Positions 34,754-43,691 of a DNA stretch of 64,000 bases are shown here, one piece after another. Origin of the DNA: Streptomyces antibioticus. GTDB lineage: Bacteria > Actinomycetota > Actinomycetes > Streptomycetales > Streptomycetaceae. The stretch spans positions 7,015,750 through 7,079,749 of the forward strand of contig NZ_CM007717.1 of assembly GCF_002019855.1 (NCBI RefSeq), given 5' to 3'. How positions within the stretch are numbered: position 1 is the stretch's first letter; every line of letters begins with the position of its first letter. The notes under the pieces were generated by a model that did not search any database, was not told the origin of the DNA, and saw only the letters and a program-made list of their open reading frames with translations. The position numbers and the translations under genes were made by a program.

Positions 34754-36370
34754 ATGCCCTACGCGCCCGAGTACCTGCACCTCGTCATCCCCGGCGTCAC
34801 ATTCGAAGCCCTCCTCTACGGACGCAACAGCGACGGCGACGGCACAGAAAGCTCCGTCGCCGCCCAACTCGCCACCGGCAGAGCCCTCTGCAACAGCCAC
34901 AACTGGCGCATCCAGCGGGAGTTCGACGACGCCGACACATCCGCCAGCAGGCACGGCCGTAAAACCCGCAGCGACTTTGAAGCGCTCATTGAAACGATCA
35001 CAGAGCCAGCCCCGCCCGGCATCCGCCGCATCGTCGTCGCCTTCCAGGCCAGCCGGTACTACCGGGACCTTGAGGCATACGTCCGGCTTCGAAAGGCATG
35101 CATCGAGACCGACACCCTCCTCTGCTACAACAGCCAGGTCTACGACCTCAGCCGACGGGACGATCGCAAAGCCACGGCCATGCACGCCGTTGACGCGGAG
35201 GACGAGGCGGAAGGCATCCGTGACGGAAACCTACGCACGGCCAAGTCTCAAGCGGCAGCCGGCATGCCACACGGCAAGCTGCACTACGGGTACACCCGGA
35301 CGTACACGACCATCAGGGGACGCCAGCGCTGCACTGGGCAACATGAGGACGAACGTGGGAAGTACGTTGTCCAGTCTCTGCACCGCATTGACGAGGGCGG
35401 CTCTCTGCGGGGCCTGGTCCGCTGGCTGAAAGCGCAGCCAGAGGCGACCCGGCCGGATGGGAAGCCTTGGACGGACCAGTATGTCCGCTCGATGCTCCTG
35501 AACCGGGTCTACCTCGGTGAGCGCACCCACAAGGGCCTAACCGTCAAAGCCGCATGGCTGCCGCTCAAAGGGCTGGAGACTCCGGAGGGGCGCGCACTGT
35601 TCAACCGTGTGACGGCTCGACTCACTGACCCGGCCCGGTTGATGCAGCGTGGTTCCGAGGTTGCCCACCTGCTGTCGTATCTGGCGCTGTGCGGGGAGTG
35701 CGGCGACCATGCGGCGTTGCGCTACCTGGCTGGCAGTCCCACGCGGAAGGCGACCCTGTGCTGTGCCACGAATGACACCTCAATCGTTGAGGCGCGCATC
35801 GACGCCTACGTGCAAGAGGCCGTCATCGACTGGTTCAGTGACAAGCGGAAGGCGCGGGCTGCGCTCGTCCCAGCGGACGACAAGGTGAAGGAGATGGCGG
35901 CTGCAACCCAACGCCTGATCAACGTGTTCGAGGAGCAGTTGGCGGAGGCTCGGCAGTTGGCGGAGACGTTCGACGAGGAGTTGGGCCGCTTCAAGTTGTC
36001 CGCGGTATCGCTGGCTTCGCTGGAGTCGCGGCTGGAGCCGAAGCTGGAAGCAGCGAGGAAGAAGCTCCAGAGCTTCGCGGGAGTGTCACCACTGCTGCTG
36101 CGGATGCTGGAGGCCGATGACCCTGACGAGGTGTGGAACGGCCGGCCGGGGGAGGAGGGGCGGCCTGCGGTGCGGGGTCTGACGCTGGAGCAGAAGCGTG
36201 AGGTGATCCGTAGCGTGGTGACGGTGCGCCTGTTCAAGGCTCAGGCGTCAGGTCGGCGGGCTTTGGATGACGACCGGATCCGTCTGTCGTTCTTCGGTGA
36301 GCCGGGGTTCAGGGCCCGACGACTCCGTGCTCCCGAGCCCGCGGCCGGTCTGGCTGCTGTCGGGGCATAG
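34754..36370 (+). CDS. int: Large serine integrase (site-specific recombinase)
   Basis: 538 residues. N-terminal resolvase domain with the nucleophile Ser26 in LYGRNSDG and the later arginine-rich block FQASRYYRDLEAYVRLRKAC. The recombinase domain includes PHGKLHYGYTR and QYVRSMLLNRVYLGERTHKG. A zinc ribbon starts with LCGECGDHAALRY (about residues 312-340), followed by a long coiled coil with LESRLEPKLEAARKKL, which in this family controls direction. It integrates the element by attP x attB crossover; excision should need a directionality factor, for which a candidate is present at 41259. No clear ribosome site, so the mRNA may be leaderless. Confidence 0.94.
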   Translation: MPYAPEYLHLVIPGVTFEALLYGRNSDGDGTESSVAAQLATGRALCNSHNWRIQREFDDADTSASRHGRKTRSDFEALIETITEPAPPGIRRIVVAFQASRYYRDLEAYVRLRKACIETDTLLCYNSQVYDLSRRDDRKATAMHAVDAEDEAEGIRDGNLRTAKSQAAAGMPHGKLHYGYTRTYTTIRGRQRCTGQHEDERGKYVVQSLHRIDEGGSLRGLVRWLKAQPEATRPDGKPWTDQYVRSMLLNRVYLGERTHKGLTVKAAWLPLKGLETPEGRALFNRVTARLTDPARLMQRGSEVAHLLSYLALCGECGDHAALRYLAGSPTRKATLCCATNDTSIVEARIDAYVQEAVIDWFSDKRKARAALVPADDKVKEMAAATQRLINVFEEQLAEARQLAETFDEELGRFKLSAVSLASLESRLEPKLEAARKKLQSFAGVSPLLLRMLEADDPDEVWNGRPGEEGRPAVRGLTLEQKREVIRSVVTVRLFKAQASGRRALDDDRIRLSFFGEPGFRARRLRAPEPAAGLAAVGA

Positions 36371-36890
36371 GGGCTTGCTCCCGGTCGCGCTCTTCGGTCT
36401 GCTTGGGGAAGTGGATCAGGTTGCCGGTGCAGCCCTCGGGAGGCTGGATCTTTCCGTTCACGAACCAGGACGCCAGGATCTCCATGGAATCGGCGACCAG
36501 CTTGGCGCGGGCATCCTCGAACTCTGCTTCCACGGATGCCCGTTCGGCCTTGAGGCGTTGGGCGTCGGCTGCCCGGTCGGCAGCGAGGTCCTGATAGAGG
36601 CGTGCGCGTTCGTTCTCGAGCTGCGCCTTCGCGGCGATATGGGTGGCGCGTTCCTGCTGGGCCTGGCGCTGGGCAGCGGCCAACGCGATGCGTTCGGTGC
36701 TGGTGTCGGTGACCCAGTGGTAGACCACGGCGAGAACGGTCAGGGAAAGCGCGACCATGCAGAGCACGACTCCCGCGAGGGAGAGTGTGGCCTGCTCCCG
36801 CCACACGCCGTGCGCGGTGAGGCCGAGACCTCCGAGCATCACCACTACCGCTGTTGCCGCTGTGGCTCGGGTGCCGCTCGTCAGGTCCAT
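36309..36890 (-). CDS. Two-helix membrane protein with coiled-coil tail
   Basis: 193 residues from the ATG at 36890 (GGGGG upstream). Two transmembrane helices (about residues 10-27 and 40-58) are followed by an Ala/Glu/Arg-rich coiled coil of about 90 residues. Its 3' end overlaps the integrase gene by 62 bp on the opposite strand. It follows the repressor gene with a 13 bp gap, so it may be expressed in the integrated state; superinfection exclusion is possible but speculative. Confidence 0.65.
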   Translation of the reverse strand: MDLTSGTRATAATAVVVMLGGLGLTAHGVWREQATLSLAGVVLCMVALSLTVLAVVYHWVTDTSTERIALAAAQRQAQQERATHIAAKAQLENERARLYQDLAADRAADAQRLKAERASVEAEFEDARAKLVADSMEILASWFVNGKIQPPEGCTGNLIHFPKQTEERDREQAPMPRQQPDRPRAREHGVVGP

Positions 36891-36903
36891 CCGTACCCCC
36901 GCA

Positions 36904-37347
36904 TCACATCTGCGCTGCTGTCCCTCCCCGGTCGGAGCGGTCTTCAGGGACTTCATCCTCGAGACGCTTGAGTCCTTCGACTGTGGCGTAGAAGATTTCG
37001 CGTCCTACTTTGATCCCTAGCCGGTCAGCCGCTTCCTCCGGAGTGAGTGCTGACTGTACCTGCGATCGATCCGTTTCGGACAGTGACTGAAGGATTTCGA
37101 GCGACAGGACCCCGCCCTCTACGAGGAGGGTGCCCAGGTCGATGCCGGTGACTTGGCTGATGGCGTCGTAGAACCGGCCGTCGGGGACGGCGCTTCCTTG
37201 CCACATGCGGGTGACGCTGCTCTCGGTCATGCCGGTGTCTCGCGCAAAGCGTGCTTTGGCGCCGTGGCCGGCGTAGCCGTTGCGTTCTGCGGCTGGCACG
37301 ACGAGGGCAGCGAATCGCTGCGCGCGGGTGGGGGTCCCATCGGTCAT
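36904..37347 (-). CDS. CI-like helix-turn-helix repressor
   Basis: 147 residues from the ATG at 37347. N-terminal HTH: GAKARFARDTGMTESSVTRM (residues ~30-49). The C-terminal half is probably a dimerisation segment (ALTPEEAADRLGIKVGREIFY). It faces the Cro-like gene across a promoter region with palindromes and likely keeps the element silent. No Ser/Lys autocleavage motif is visible, so it is not an obvious SOS-cleaved repressor. Confidence 0.78.
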   Translation of the reverse strand: MTDGTPTRAQRFAALVVPAAERNGYAGHGAKARFARDTGMTESSVTRMWQGSAVPDGRFYDAISQVTGIDLGTLLVEGGVLSLEILQSLSETDRSQVQSALTPEEAADRLGIKVGREIFYATVEGLKRLEDEVPEDRSDRGGTAAQM

Positions 37348-37362
37348 GTCTGCGGACTCTAC

Positions 37363-37378
37363 CTCCCTAGTTAGGGAG
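37363..37378. promoter_or_regulatory. Repressor operator palindrome
   Basis: CTCCCTA-GT-TAGGGAG, a perfect 7 bp dyad 16 bp upstream of the repressor start. Related half-sites (CTTGC-GA-GCAAG near 37503 and two GAGCAAGGAAC copies further right) fill the rest of the 258 bp gap between the two divergent regulators. Confidence 0.7.
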
Positions 37379-37605
37379 ATAGCCAGTAAATCCCTCGCGC
37401 GCAAGGGTGCCTATTGGGCCACTGACCTGCATTAACGCAGCTCACTTCAGCATTCGCTCGCATGTTCGACTCAAAATCGACGGATTGTTGCGCGCGATAA
37501 CCCTTGCGAGCAAGCAAGGAACATGGCAGAGTCTCCCTCGTGAGCAAGGAACCCCCTTCCACCAGCACCAACCCCTGCCAACCCCCCACAGAGGGAGGTG
37601 ACTAC

Positions 37606-37830
37606 GTGTTCCGTCTCGACGTCCGAGCACTCCTCAAGGCAGTAAGGGCGCACGGTGACCACACGCAGGCCGCGATCGCACGCAGGACCGGAATCGCCGA
37701 ATCATCCGTGTCCCGATACCTCCGCGGCGAAGCCCAACCTGACCTGAACTGCGCCATGCGCCTGTCCGAGGCGTACAACTTCGACCTCCGCACCACCATC
37801 AAGCGCGTGCCGATCGAGGCCGCCGCATGA
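37606..37830 (+). CDS. Cro-like XRE helix-turn-helix regulator
   Basis: 74 residues from the GTG at 37606, preceded by GGGAGGTGA, an almost ideal ribosome site. HTH: HTQAAIARRTGIAESSVSRYLRG. It is the first gene of the long plus-strand operon and faces the CI-like gene, so it should act as the lytic/transfer-side regulator. Overlaps the next gene by ATGA. Confidence 0.82.
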   Translation: MFRLDVRALLKAVRAHGDHTQAAIARRTGIAESSVSRYLRGEAQPDLNCAMRLSEAYNFDLRTTIKRVPIEAAA

Positions 37831-38018
37831 CCCGCGCTGAGCGGCTGGCGATCCTCGGGCCCGCAACCGTCGCCCGCATCCGTGAGCGTGTGCGGCAGGC
37901 GCCGGAGCCCAGCGATGAGCTGGTCGAGAAGCTCCGTCGAATCATGACGAACCCCGCTGGCGAGATCCCGGCGCCACGGCAAGTGTCCGCCGCTGGACCC
38001 GTAGCTGACGCCGCCTGA
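37827..38018 (+). CDS. Small hypothetical protein of the element
   Basis: 63 residues: a basic helical N-terminal part (RAERLAILGPATVARIRERV) and a Pro/Ala tail. ATGA-coupled to the Cro-like gene. Small proteins opening MTRAERLAILGP seem common in actinobacterial integrative elements (recollection, not checked). Function unknown. Confidence 0.65.
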   Translation: MTRAERLAILGPATVARIRERVRQAPEPSDELVEKLRRIMTNPAGEIPAPRQVSAAGPVADAA

Positions 38019-38106
38019 TCCACCCATTAACGCCGAAGGCCCGCCCGACTTCCCGGCCCGGCGAGCCCACGACTTCGGCAACCCCTCATCACAGAAAGAG
38101 GTCCCC

Positions 38107-38493
38107 GTGACCACATCATCCCAGACCTTCCTCCCCGCGTTCACCGCGCCCGACCCCGGACGCGCGAGCGAGCAGGCGCCCGTCTTCGAGGCGCTGATGG
38201 CGCTGGCCGCGGAGTTCGCCGAGCTGCCGCGCCCGTACATCGTCGTCCAGACCACTGGCTGCTGGTTCACCGTCCAGCTCATGCACCCGTCGCATTTCGA
38301 GGCGTGGCGGGAGGCGCTCGGTCTGCCGGCCGATCTGGTGGACCTGGTGGCCGGCGGGTCGAGTGTGTGGTTGGCGTCGTCGGATCGTTTCCGTGGCGTC
38401 AGGTTCGAGCTGACGGGGCATGGTGTTCCGCTGACGGTGGAGCAGGCGTCGGCGCCGCGGGTGGCTGACGAGTCCCTGGTGGTGGCGGCGTGA
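38107..38493 (+). CDS. Hypothetical protein
   Basis: 128 residues, GTG start with GAAAGAGG upstream. Compact alpha/beta composition with QTTGCWFTVQLMHPSHFEAWREALGLP; no motif recognised. GTGA overlap with the next gene indicates an operon. Confidence 0.65.
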   Translation: MTTSSQTFLPAFTAPDPGRASEQAPVFEALMALAAEFAELPRPYIVVQTTGCWFTVQLMHPSHFEAWREALGLPADLVDLVAGGSSVWLASSDRFRGVRFELTGHGVPLTVEQASAPRVADESLVVAA

Positions 38494-39284
38494 GCGCCCC
38501 GCTGGTGGTGAACACGGCGGACGGCGTCTGTTGGACGCGGCGGACGGTGACGTCGGGCGGGATCGCCTTGTACGCGCCGGAGGCCGTGAAAACGTGCCCC
38601 GACTTCGTGATGGCGACGCTGGCGGAGTTGGCGGAGCACGTGATCGTGGGGGCGGCGGATGCCCTGCCGATGCCGGTGGGTACCGAGCCGCAGCCGCTGT
38701 CGGCGGACCGTCTGGAGCTGATCCGCAGAAAGCGGTCGCACTGTGAGGCCGCGCAGTTCGAGTCGGATGACGAGCGCCTGCCGCACGTCTGGGGCCCGTC
38801 GCAGTACCCGAATCGCGAGATGTGCCAGCGGTGCACGGTGATGCGGGAGTGGGCGGAGGATCCGGAGGCGGACGAGGTTGTCCTGCTGGCGGAGATCGAC
38901 CGTCTGCTGGCGGAGCGGCACTCGACGAACGAGGCGCTCGACGACGCGGTGCAGGAACTGCGGGAGAAGGAGCAGCGCGAGGCCGCCGTCACCAAGTTCG
39001 TTGCCGCGCGCGCCGAGTACATCACCGCGATCCGCAACTGCCACCCGGACAACGGTCACGACTACGACCGGTGGCAGGGGCACGCGGCGGCGCGCCGCCA
39101 GCTAGCGGAGCTGCTCGGTCTGCCCGTGGCATGGCCTGCGGAGGATGCCGCTTCGGTGGCGAAGTCGGCGGACAGGCTGACGCAGATGCTCGCTCCGACG
39201 CAAGCGCTGCGGACGGACGACGAGTTCGGTCTGCATCACACGTACCGGGTGGGCCGCGACCTGCCCGAGGCGGGTGGCGTGTGA
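38490..39284 (+). CDS. Hypothetical protein with Cys-x2-Cys and coiled-coil segment
   Basis: 264 residues, GTG start. The middle part has a single CQRC pair (residues ~111-114) and a glutamate-rich helix (DEVVLLAEIDRLLAERHSTNEALDDAVQELREKE), which ends before a DNGHDYDRW motif. Function unknown; the stop overlaps the next ATG by one base. Confidence 0.6.
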   Translation: MSAPLVVNTADGVCWTRRTVTSGGIALYAPEAVKTCPDFVMATLAELAEHVIVGAADALPMPVGTEPQPLSADRLELIRRKRSHCEAAQFESDDERLPHVWGPSQYPNREMCQRCTVMREWAEDPEADEVVLLAEIDRLLAERHSTNEALDDAVQELREKEQREAAVTKFVAARAEYITAIRNCHPDNGHDYDRWQGHAAARRQLAELLGLPVAWPAEDAASVAKSADRLTQMLAPTQALRTDDEFGLHHTYRVGRDLPEAGGV

Positions 39285-39526
39285 TGGCGCTCCTCTCGTT
39301 CCTGTTCGCCGATCTCACCCCGGCATCGGCGGTGTTGTTCTCGGTGGCCTTGTTCGCCGCGTCGTTGGTGCCGTTCTTCCTCCTCGTCGAGACCGACTTC
39401 GCGGCCGTGGTGCGGCCTGCGGGGGCTGTCGTCTCCCACCTGGTGCGTGTGTCCCGTGACTTCTGCCGGGACGCGGCCGCCCTCCTCATCCTCCTCACCA
39501 CCTCCCCGAAAGGGGCCATGGCATGA
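39284..39526 (+). CDS. Small membrane protein
   Basis: 80 residues, two hydrophobic helices (about 2-35 and 60-72). ATG at 39284 overlaps the previous stop (TGATG) and its own stop overlaps the next start (ATGA). Function unknown. Confidence 0.6.
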   Translation: MALLSFLFADLTPASAVLFSVALFAASLVPFFLLVETDFAAVVRPAGAVVSHLVRVSRDFCRDAAALLILLTTSPKGAMA

Positions 39527-39957
39527 ACCACTCCAGCAAGCCGGGCCTGTCGTTCAACACGGGCGCCAACGCCCTTCACGGCGTGCTGCGTGTTGACCAG
39601 ATCCGCAACGAGACCCTGATCCAGCTTGTGGCGCAGTGGTCGGACCCGGACACGCGGGATGCCGTCCTGGACGCGCTCGACGAACTCGCCGCTGTGGTCG
39701 GCGGGGTGGCGCGTGAGGGCGAGCTGGACGCCGCGCTCGATGAGGTCGAGGACGTGGCGGGGATGGACACGGCGCAGGTCGAGGTCACCATGCCCGACCT
39801 GCGGCGTCTCCTCGCGGAGTTGACGGAGGTGGTGCGGCGGACGTCGGGCCGCTTCACGAAGGGCGCGGCACAGATCAAGCATCCGTCGCACGCCGCGACC
39901 CGCCGCCACCTCAAGGCCAACCCCCTGCCCGAGCAGACCGACAGGCGCGCGTCATGA
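39523..39957 (+). CDS. Hypothetical acidic helical protein
   Basis: 144 residues, mostly helical, acidic middle (DALDELAAVVGGVAREGELD) and basic tail (KHPSHAATRRHLKA). Coupled to both neighbours by ATGA overlaps. No recognised domain. Confidence 0.62.
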   Translation: MNHSSKPGLSFNTGANALHGVLRVDQIRNETLIQLVAQWSDPDTRDAVLDALDELAAVVGGVAREGELDAALDEVEDVAGMDTAQVEVTMPDLRRLLAELTEVVRRTSGRFTKGAAQIKHPSHAATRRHLKANPLPEQTDRRAS

Positions 39958-40214
39958 CCGCCGTCGCCGCGCTCGTTGCCCGCCAGCGGCAGCAGGCCGA
40001 CCGCCAGGCCGCGCTCCTCGCCGCGATCCAGGCAGGCCCGCACGGCAGGTGGAAGTCGGGCCGCGCCGTCCGTGTCCTGCGGGACGCGGGCCACCACCCG
40101 GTCAGCCCCGGCACCGCATCCCGCGACCTGCAAGCCCTCGTCGTGGCCGGACACCTCATCCGGCACGGGACGCCGGGCTGCACCTGGTACGAGCCGAAGG
40201 CGGTGACCCAGTGA
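39954..40214 (+). CDS. Small winged-helix-like protein
   Basis: 86 residues. The second half looks like a winged helix (GRAVRVLRDAGHHPVSPGTASRDLQALVVAGHL followed by a basic wing ending in CTWYEPK). It could bind DNA as a small regulator. GTGA overlap with the next gene. Confidence 0.62.
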   Translation: MTAVAALVARQRQQADRQAALLAAIQAGPHGRWKSGRAVRVLRDAGHHPVSPGTASRDLQALVVAGHLIRHGTPGCTWYEPKAVTQ

Positions 40215-40417
40215 CCTTCCGCTACCGGCTGTTGGTCGCCGCCCACACGGTCGCCGTCCTCGCCATCGCCGTCGCCGCCGTCTGCCTGGCCGACCTCCTC
40301 CCCGTCCCCAACCCGACCACCGCATGGGCCGCCGACATGGCCGCCGGCCTGTTCGCCGGGCTTGGCGCGTCGACCTGGCTGCCCTGCCCCTGCCACCGAA
40401 AGGACGGCCACGGGTGA
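40211..40417 (+). CDS. Small membrane protein
   Basis: 68 residues, GTG start overlapping the previous stop. Two hydrophobic segments (about 6-27 and 36-53), then a short Cys/His tail (CPCHRKDGH). GTGA overlap with the nuclease gene. Confidence 0.58.
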   Translation: MTFRYRLLVAAHTVAVLAIAVAAVCLADLLPVPNPTTAWAADMAAGLFAGLGASTWLPCPCHRKDGHG

Positions 40418-41259
40418 CCAACCCCAAGCACGCCCACGACACCCCGCGGGGCCGCTACTACAGCGACCCCGCCGGGGGGCCGGACCTCGTGTCCGTCACC
40501 AACGTCCTCGACACCGCAGTCAACAAGTCCATGGCCCTCGTCCCGTGGGGCGTGAAGCTCACCGTCGAGTACACACTCGACCGCTGGCAGGTCATTGCCG
40601 ACCGCGTCGCCGACGACCGCACGGAGCTCACGAAGGAACTCAAGGCCGTCCACCGCGACGTCCGCGAGCAGGCCGCCGACCTCGGCGACCGCGTCCACAA
40701 CGCCGCCGAAGCACGCGCCCTGAAGGCGCCGATCCCCGACGACCCGCAAGTCCTGCCCTACCTCGCCCAGTTCGACCTGTGGCTCGCCTCGTGGGGCATC
40801 GACCTCGACGAGCACGTCGTCGCGACCGAGATCACCTGCCTCCACCGCAGGCTCGGCTACGCCGGCACAGCGGACCTCATGGTGTGGCTGCCGACCGGGC
40901 CGGACGGACGGCTGGAGCTGTGGCTCATCGACTACAAGTCCTCGGCCACCCGCCCCGCGAAGTCTGTCTACCCGGAGAACACGCTCCAGCTTGCCGCGCT
41001 GCGGTACTGCGAGACGGTCCTCCTCCCCGACGACACCGAGGAGCCGATGCCCCGCATCGAGCGCACGGGCGTCCTCAACCTCCGCGCCGGCTCCCACGCG
41101 CTCGTGCCGATGCCTGCCGACCGGACCGCTCACCGGGCGTTCCGCGGCGCGCTGGAGAACACGCGCTGGCTGCACGCCGCGCCGTCCACCTACCCCGCGC
41201 TGTTCGCTCCCGGGCACGAGCCCGCGCCGAGGCGACGCAACCGAAAGGCAGCAGCCTGA
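40414..41259 (+). CDS. PD-(D/E)XK nuclease of the RecB/Cas4-like type
   Basis: 281 residues, GTG at 40414. The nuclease core reads GYAGTADLMVWL (Asp154) and then LWLIDYKSS (Asp173-x-Lys175), the PD-(D/E)XK signature. Phage and ICE members often serve as recombination exonucleases working with a single-strand annealing protein. It is followed directly (TGATG) by the gp3-like gene, which suggests joint expression during excision and replication. Confidence 0.8.
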   Translation: MTNPKHAHDTPRGRYYSDPAGGPDLVSVTNVLDTAVNKSMALVPWGVKLTVEYTLDRWQVIADRVADDRTELTKELKAVHRDVREQAADLGDRVHNAAEARALKAPIPDDPQVLPYLAQFDLWLASWGIDLDEHVVATEITCLHRRLGYAGTADLMVWLPTGPDGRLELWLIDYKSSATRPAKSVYPENTLQLAALRYCETVLLPDDTEEPMPRIERTGVLNLRAGSHALVPMPADRTAHRAFRGALENTRWLHAAPSTYPALFAPGHEPAPRRRNRKAAA

Positions 41260-42269
41260 TGGGCTCCCGACTCCGCAACATCCAAGCCCGCGCCGCCGAG
41301 CACGGCCGGCTCCGTACCGGATACACCCAGGGCAACCGGCCCATGCGGTCCGCGACGTGGGTCATCACCTCTCACTCGGAGGAGCACGTTCGTACCGCTG
41401 CCGCTCTGTGGGGTGGCGAGGTGGAGCAGTGGGCGCCGCTGAACTCGACGATCTCCCAGTGGCGGGTCATCACGAAGGCGTCCTCGATCGAGGCGCTGAT
41501 CACCCCGGGGGATCCGCTCAACCAGTACAACGAGATGTGGTCGAAGGGGGGATGCCAGCGCCGTTGCGACGGCGAGACGGAGACGTTGACCCGGCAGCCC
41601 TGCATCTGCCTCGCACGGTTCGGTGAGGACTGGCACCAGCAGAAGAAGGGCGTCGTCTGCTCCACCACCTCCCGCCTGAACGTGATGCTCCCCGACCTGT
41701 CCGGAATGGGCATGTGGCGGGCCGAGACCCACTCCTTCTACGCCGCGCAGGAGTGGGGCGGCATGGTCGACATGGTCCTCGCCGGCACCCGCGGTGACGG
41801 GTTCGTGCCGGTCACGTTGCGGATCGAGCCGCGGCAGCGGGTCGCGAACGGGGAGACGAAGAAGTTCCCCGTCGTCGTGGTCGAGCTGCGGGGCGTGACG
41901 CCGCGACAGGCGCTGGCCGGCCCGATGAACGCGGCGACCGCCCTCGACCCGGGTGGGCAGGCGCGGGCGGCGATCGAGGCGCCCCGCCCGAACTACCTCG
42001 CCGACGCCCTGGCGGCGCTGACTGTCGACGACGTGCAAGACGTCTACCGGGCCGCGCACGCCGCGGGCCACCTCACGGACGACCTGATCGCGGCGCTTAA
42101 GCAACGCGCGGACGAGGTCAAGGCAGAGGAAAAGAAGCGCGCCGAGGGTGCCGCCTCCGGCAACGACGAGGGCCCGGACGACGAGGGCGTGTACACGGCC
42201 GAGGTCGTCGACGACGGCCCGCGCGAGCCGGCCACGTGGCCGACGGCCGCGCAGCCCGGCAGCAGGTAG
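41259..42269 (+). CDS. Candidate recombination directionality factor (phiC31 gp3-like)
   Basis: 336 residues, ATG at 41259. It starts MGSRLRNIQARAAEHGRLR and contains a cysteine cluster (GCQRRCDGETE, QPCICLARF) and then VVCSTTSRLNVMLPDLSGM followed by WRAETHSFYAAQEWGG. I recognise this pattern as that of the phiC31 gp3-like recombination directionality factors. Such factors bind the integrase coiled coil and switch it from integration to attL x attR excision. An acidic C-terminal tail follows. Its presence in the same element as a large serine integrase fits that role. Confidence 0.78.
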   Translation: MGSRLRNIQARAAEHGRLRTGYTQGNRPMRSATWVITSHSEEHVRTAAALWGGEVEQWAPLNSTISQWRVITKASSIEALITPGDPLNQYNEMWSKGGCQRRCDGETETLTRQPCICLARFGEDWHQQKKGVVCSTTSRLNVMLPDLSGMGMWRAETHSFYAAQEWGGMVDMVLAGTRGDGFVPVTLRIEPRQRVANGETKKFPVVVVELRGVTPRQALAGPMNAATALDPGGQARAAIEAPRPNYLADALAALTVDDVQDVYRAAHAAGHLTDDLIAALKQRADEVKAEEKKRAEGAASGNDEGPDDEGVYTAEVVDDGPREPATWPTAAQPGSR

Positions 42270-42280
42270 TCCACCCAGCA

Positions 42281-42313
42281 CCCGGCGGCCGCACCCGTAA
42301 TGCGGCCGCCGGG
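42281..42313. terminator. GC-rich hairpin
   Basis: Perfect 13 bp stem CCCGGCGGCCGCA with a seven-base loop, 11 bp after the gp3-like stop and 20 bp before the exonuclease start. It could work as an attenuator inside the operon. Confidence 0.7.
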
Positions 42314-42333
42314 CTCACCTAGGAGACCACACC

Positions 42334-43065
42334 ATGAACCAGCCCACCCCGTGGCACCTCGGCCGACTGGCCGGATTCGATACCGAGACCACCGGCGTCG
42401 ACGTCGAGACGGACCGTATCGTCACCGCGTGCATCGTCGAGGTCGGCGGCAAGCAGCAGCCGATCACCGCGAACTGGCTCCTCAACCCGGGCGTCGACAT
42501 CCCCGAGGAGGCCACCGCCGTCCACGGCGTAACCACAGCGAAGGCGAAGGCCGACGGCGAGGACGCAGCCGAGGCAATCGAGGAGCTGATCGCCGGACTC
42601 ACGCAGGTGATCCTCGCGGGGACCCCGCTCGTCATCATGAACGCCCCGTTCGACCTGACCCTGTTGGACAGGGAGGCCCGACGGTACGGCGTGCAGCCCC
42701 TCACCGAGGTGGTGGGCGACGAACTGCAGGTGATCGACCCCCGCGTCCTCGACAAGGGCGTCGACCCGTACCGGCGCGGCAAGCGGACACTGACCGACCT
42801 GTGCGCCCACTATCACGTCGCTCTGGATGGGGCGCACTCCGCAGACGCGGACGCGATTGCCGCGTGCCGGGTCGCATGGCGGATCGCCTCCAGGTTCAGG
42901 GAGATCGGCAACGCGCTCCTCCACGAACTCCACGACCAGCAGCAGGACTGGGCGGCCGCGCAGGCGGCGTCGTTCCAGGAGTACCTGCGGCAGAAAGATC
43001 CAGCCGCGGTCGTCAACGGGCAGTGGCCACTGATCCCGGCGCAGCAGGACGGAGGCGCCCGATGA
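42334..43065 (+). CDS. DnaQ-like 3'-5' exonuclease (DEDD family)
   Basis: 243 residues, ATG at 42334 with AGGAGA upstream. All three Exo motifs are visible: FDTETTG (ExoI), NAPFDLTLL (ExoII) and HSADADAIA (ExoIIIepsilon-type, His-x4-Asp). It should remove nucleotides from 3' ends in element replication or recombination. ATGA overlap with the next gene. Confidence 0.88.
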   Translation: MNQPTPWHLGRLAGFDTETTGVDVETDRIVTACIVEVGGKQQPITANWLLNPGVDIPEEATAVHGVTTAKAKADGEDAAEAIEELIAGLTQVILAGTPLVIMNAPFDLTLLDREARRYGVQPLTEVVGDELQVIDPRVLDKGVDPYRRGKRTLTDLCAHYHVALDGAHSADADAIAACRVAWRIASRFREIGNALLHELHDQQQDWAAAQAASFQEYLRQKDPAAVVNGQWPLIPAQQDGGAR

Positions 43066-43691
43066 GCCTCCTACCGTTCGTTTCCCGCCGTCGGCACGAC
43101 GCCCTGATCAAATCCCTGCGCGCCGACAACGCCCGCCTCCGTGACCAGCGCGACCGCGCCCGCCAGGACAAGGAGACCGCCGAGTTCACCCGCGGGCGCA
43201 TCCTGCGCCAGCTCGCGGACGCAGACTCCGCGAACAAGCGGCTGCACGACCGAACCCTCGAACTCGGCCGCCGCATCAGCCGGCTGACGGAGTCGGACCC
43301 GGACCACCTCGCTGGGCTGGAGGACCGCGTCGCCCGTCTCCAGAAGGGTGTGGCCCGCTACCTGCCCGCGCTGTGGCAGGCGCGCGCCGAGGTCCGCGAG
43401 CTGACTGACCTTGCGGTGAAGGCGGCCAGGCAGCTCGACCGCATGGAGGAGCGCGTCCGGGCCGCTCGTGAGGAAGGCCGCCGAGCCGCGCTCACGGTGT
43501 CCGCGGACGAGCGAGAGAAAGCGCCGTTGGACGGTGCGCCGCTGGTGCGCCGCGAGGGGCCGTCGGCGCGGCTGAGGCGGGCGGAGGAACGCTGCCGTCT
43601 GCTGGACGAGCGGGTCAGCGAGTTGCAGACGTCGCATGTTGCGGACACCCGGGAGCTGCACGACCTCCGCCAGAACGGGGCCACATCATGA
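43062..43691 (+). CDS. Coiled-coil protein
   Basis: 209 residues, almost entirely charged helix with heptad patterns (LIKSLRADNARLRDQRDRARQ near the start). No catalytic motif. Coupled by four-base overlaps to the exonuclease and the following membrane protein. Confidence 0.68.
   Translation: MSLLPFVSRRRHDALIKSLRADNARLRDQRDRARQDKETAEFTRGRILRQLADADSANKRLHDRTLELGRRISRLTESDPDHLAGLEDRVARLQKGVARYLPALWQARAEVRELTDLAVKAARQLDRMEERVRAAREEGRRAALTVSADEREKAPLDGAPLVRREGPSARLRRAEERCRLLDERVSELQTSHVADTRELHDLRQNGATS

Noticed and set aside
34700..34760. tRNA-type attachment site
   Set aside because: No tRNA-like fold near the integrase; the junction is in a chitinase reading frame, as expected for a serine integrase.
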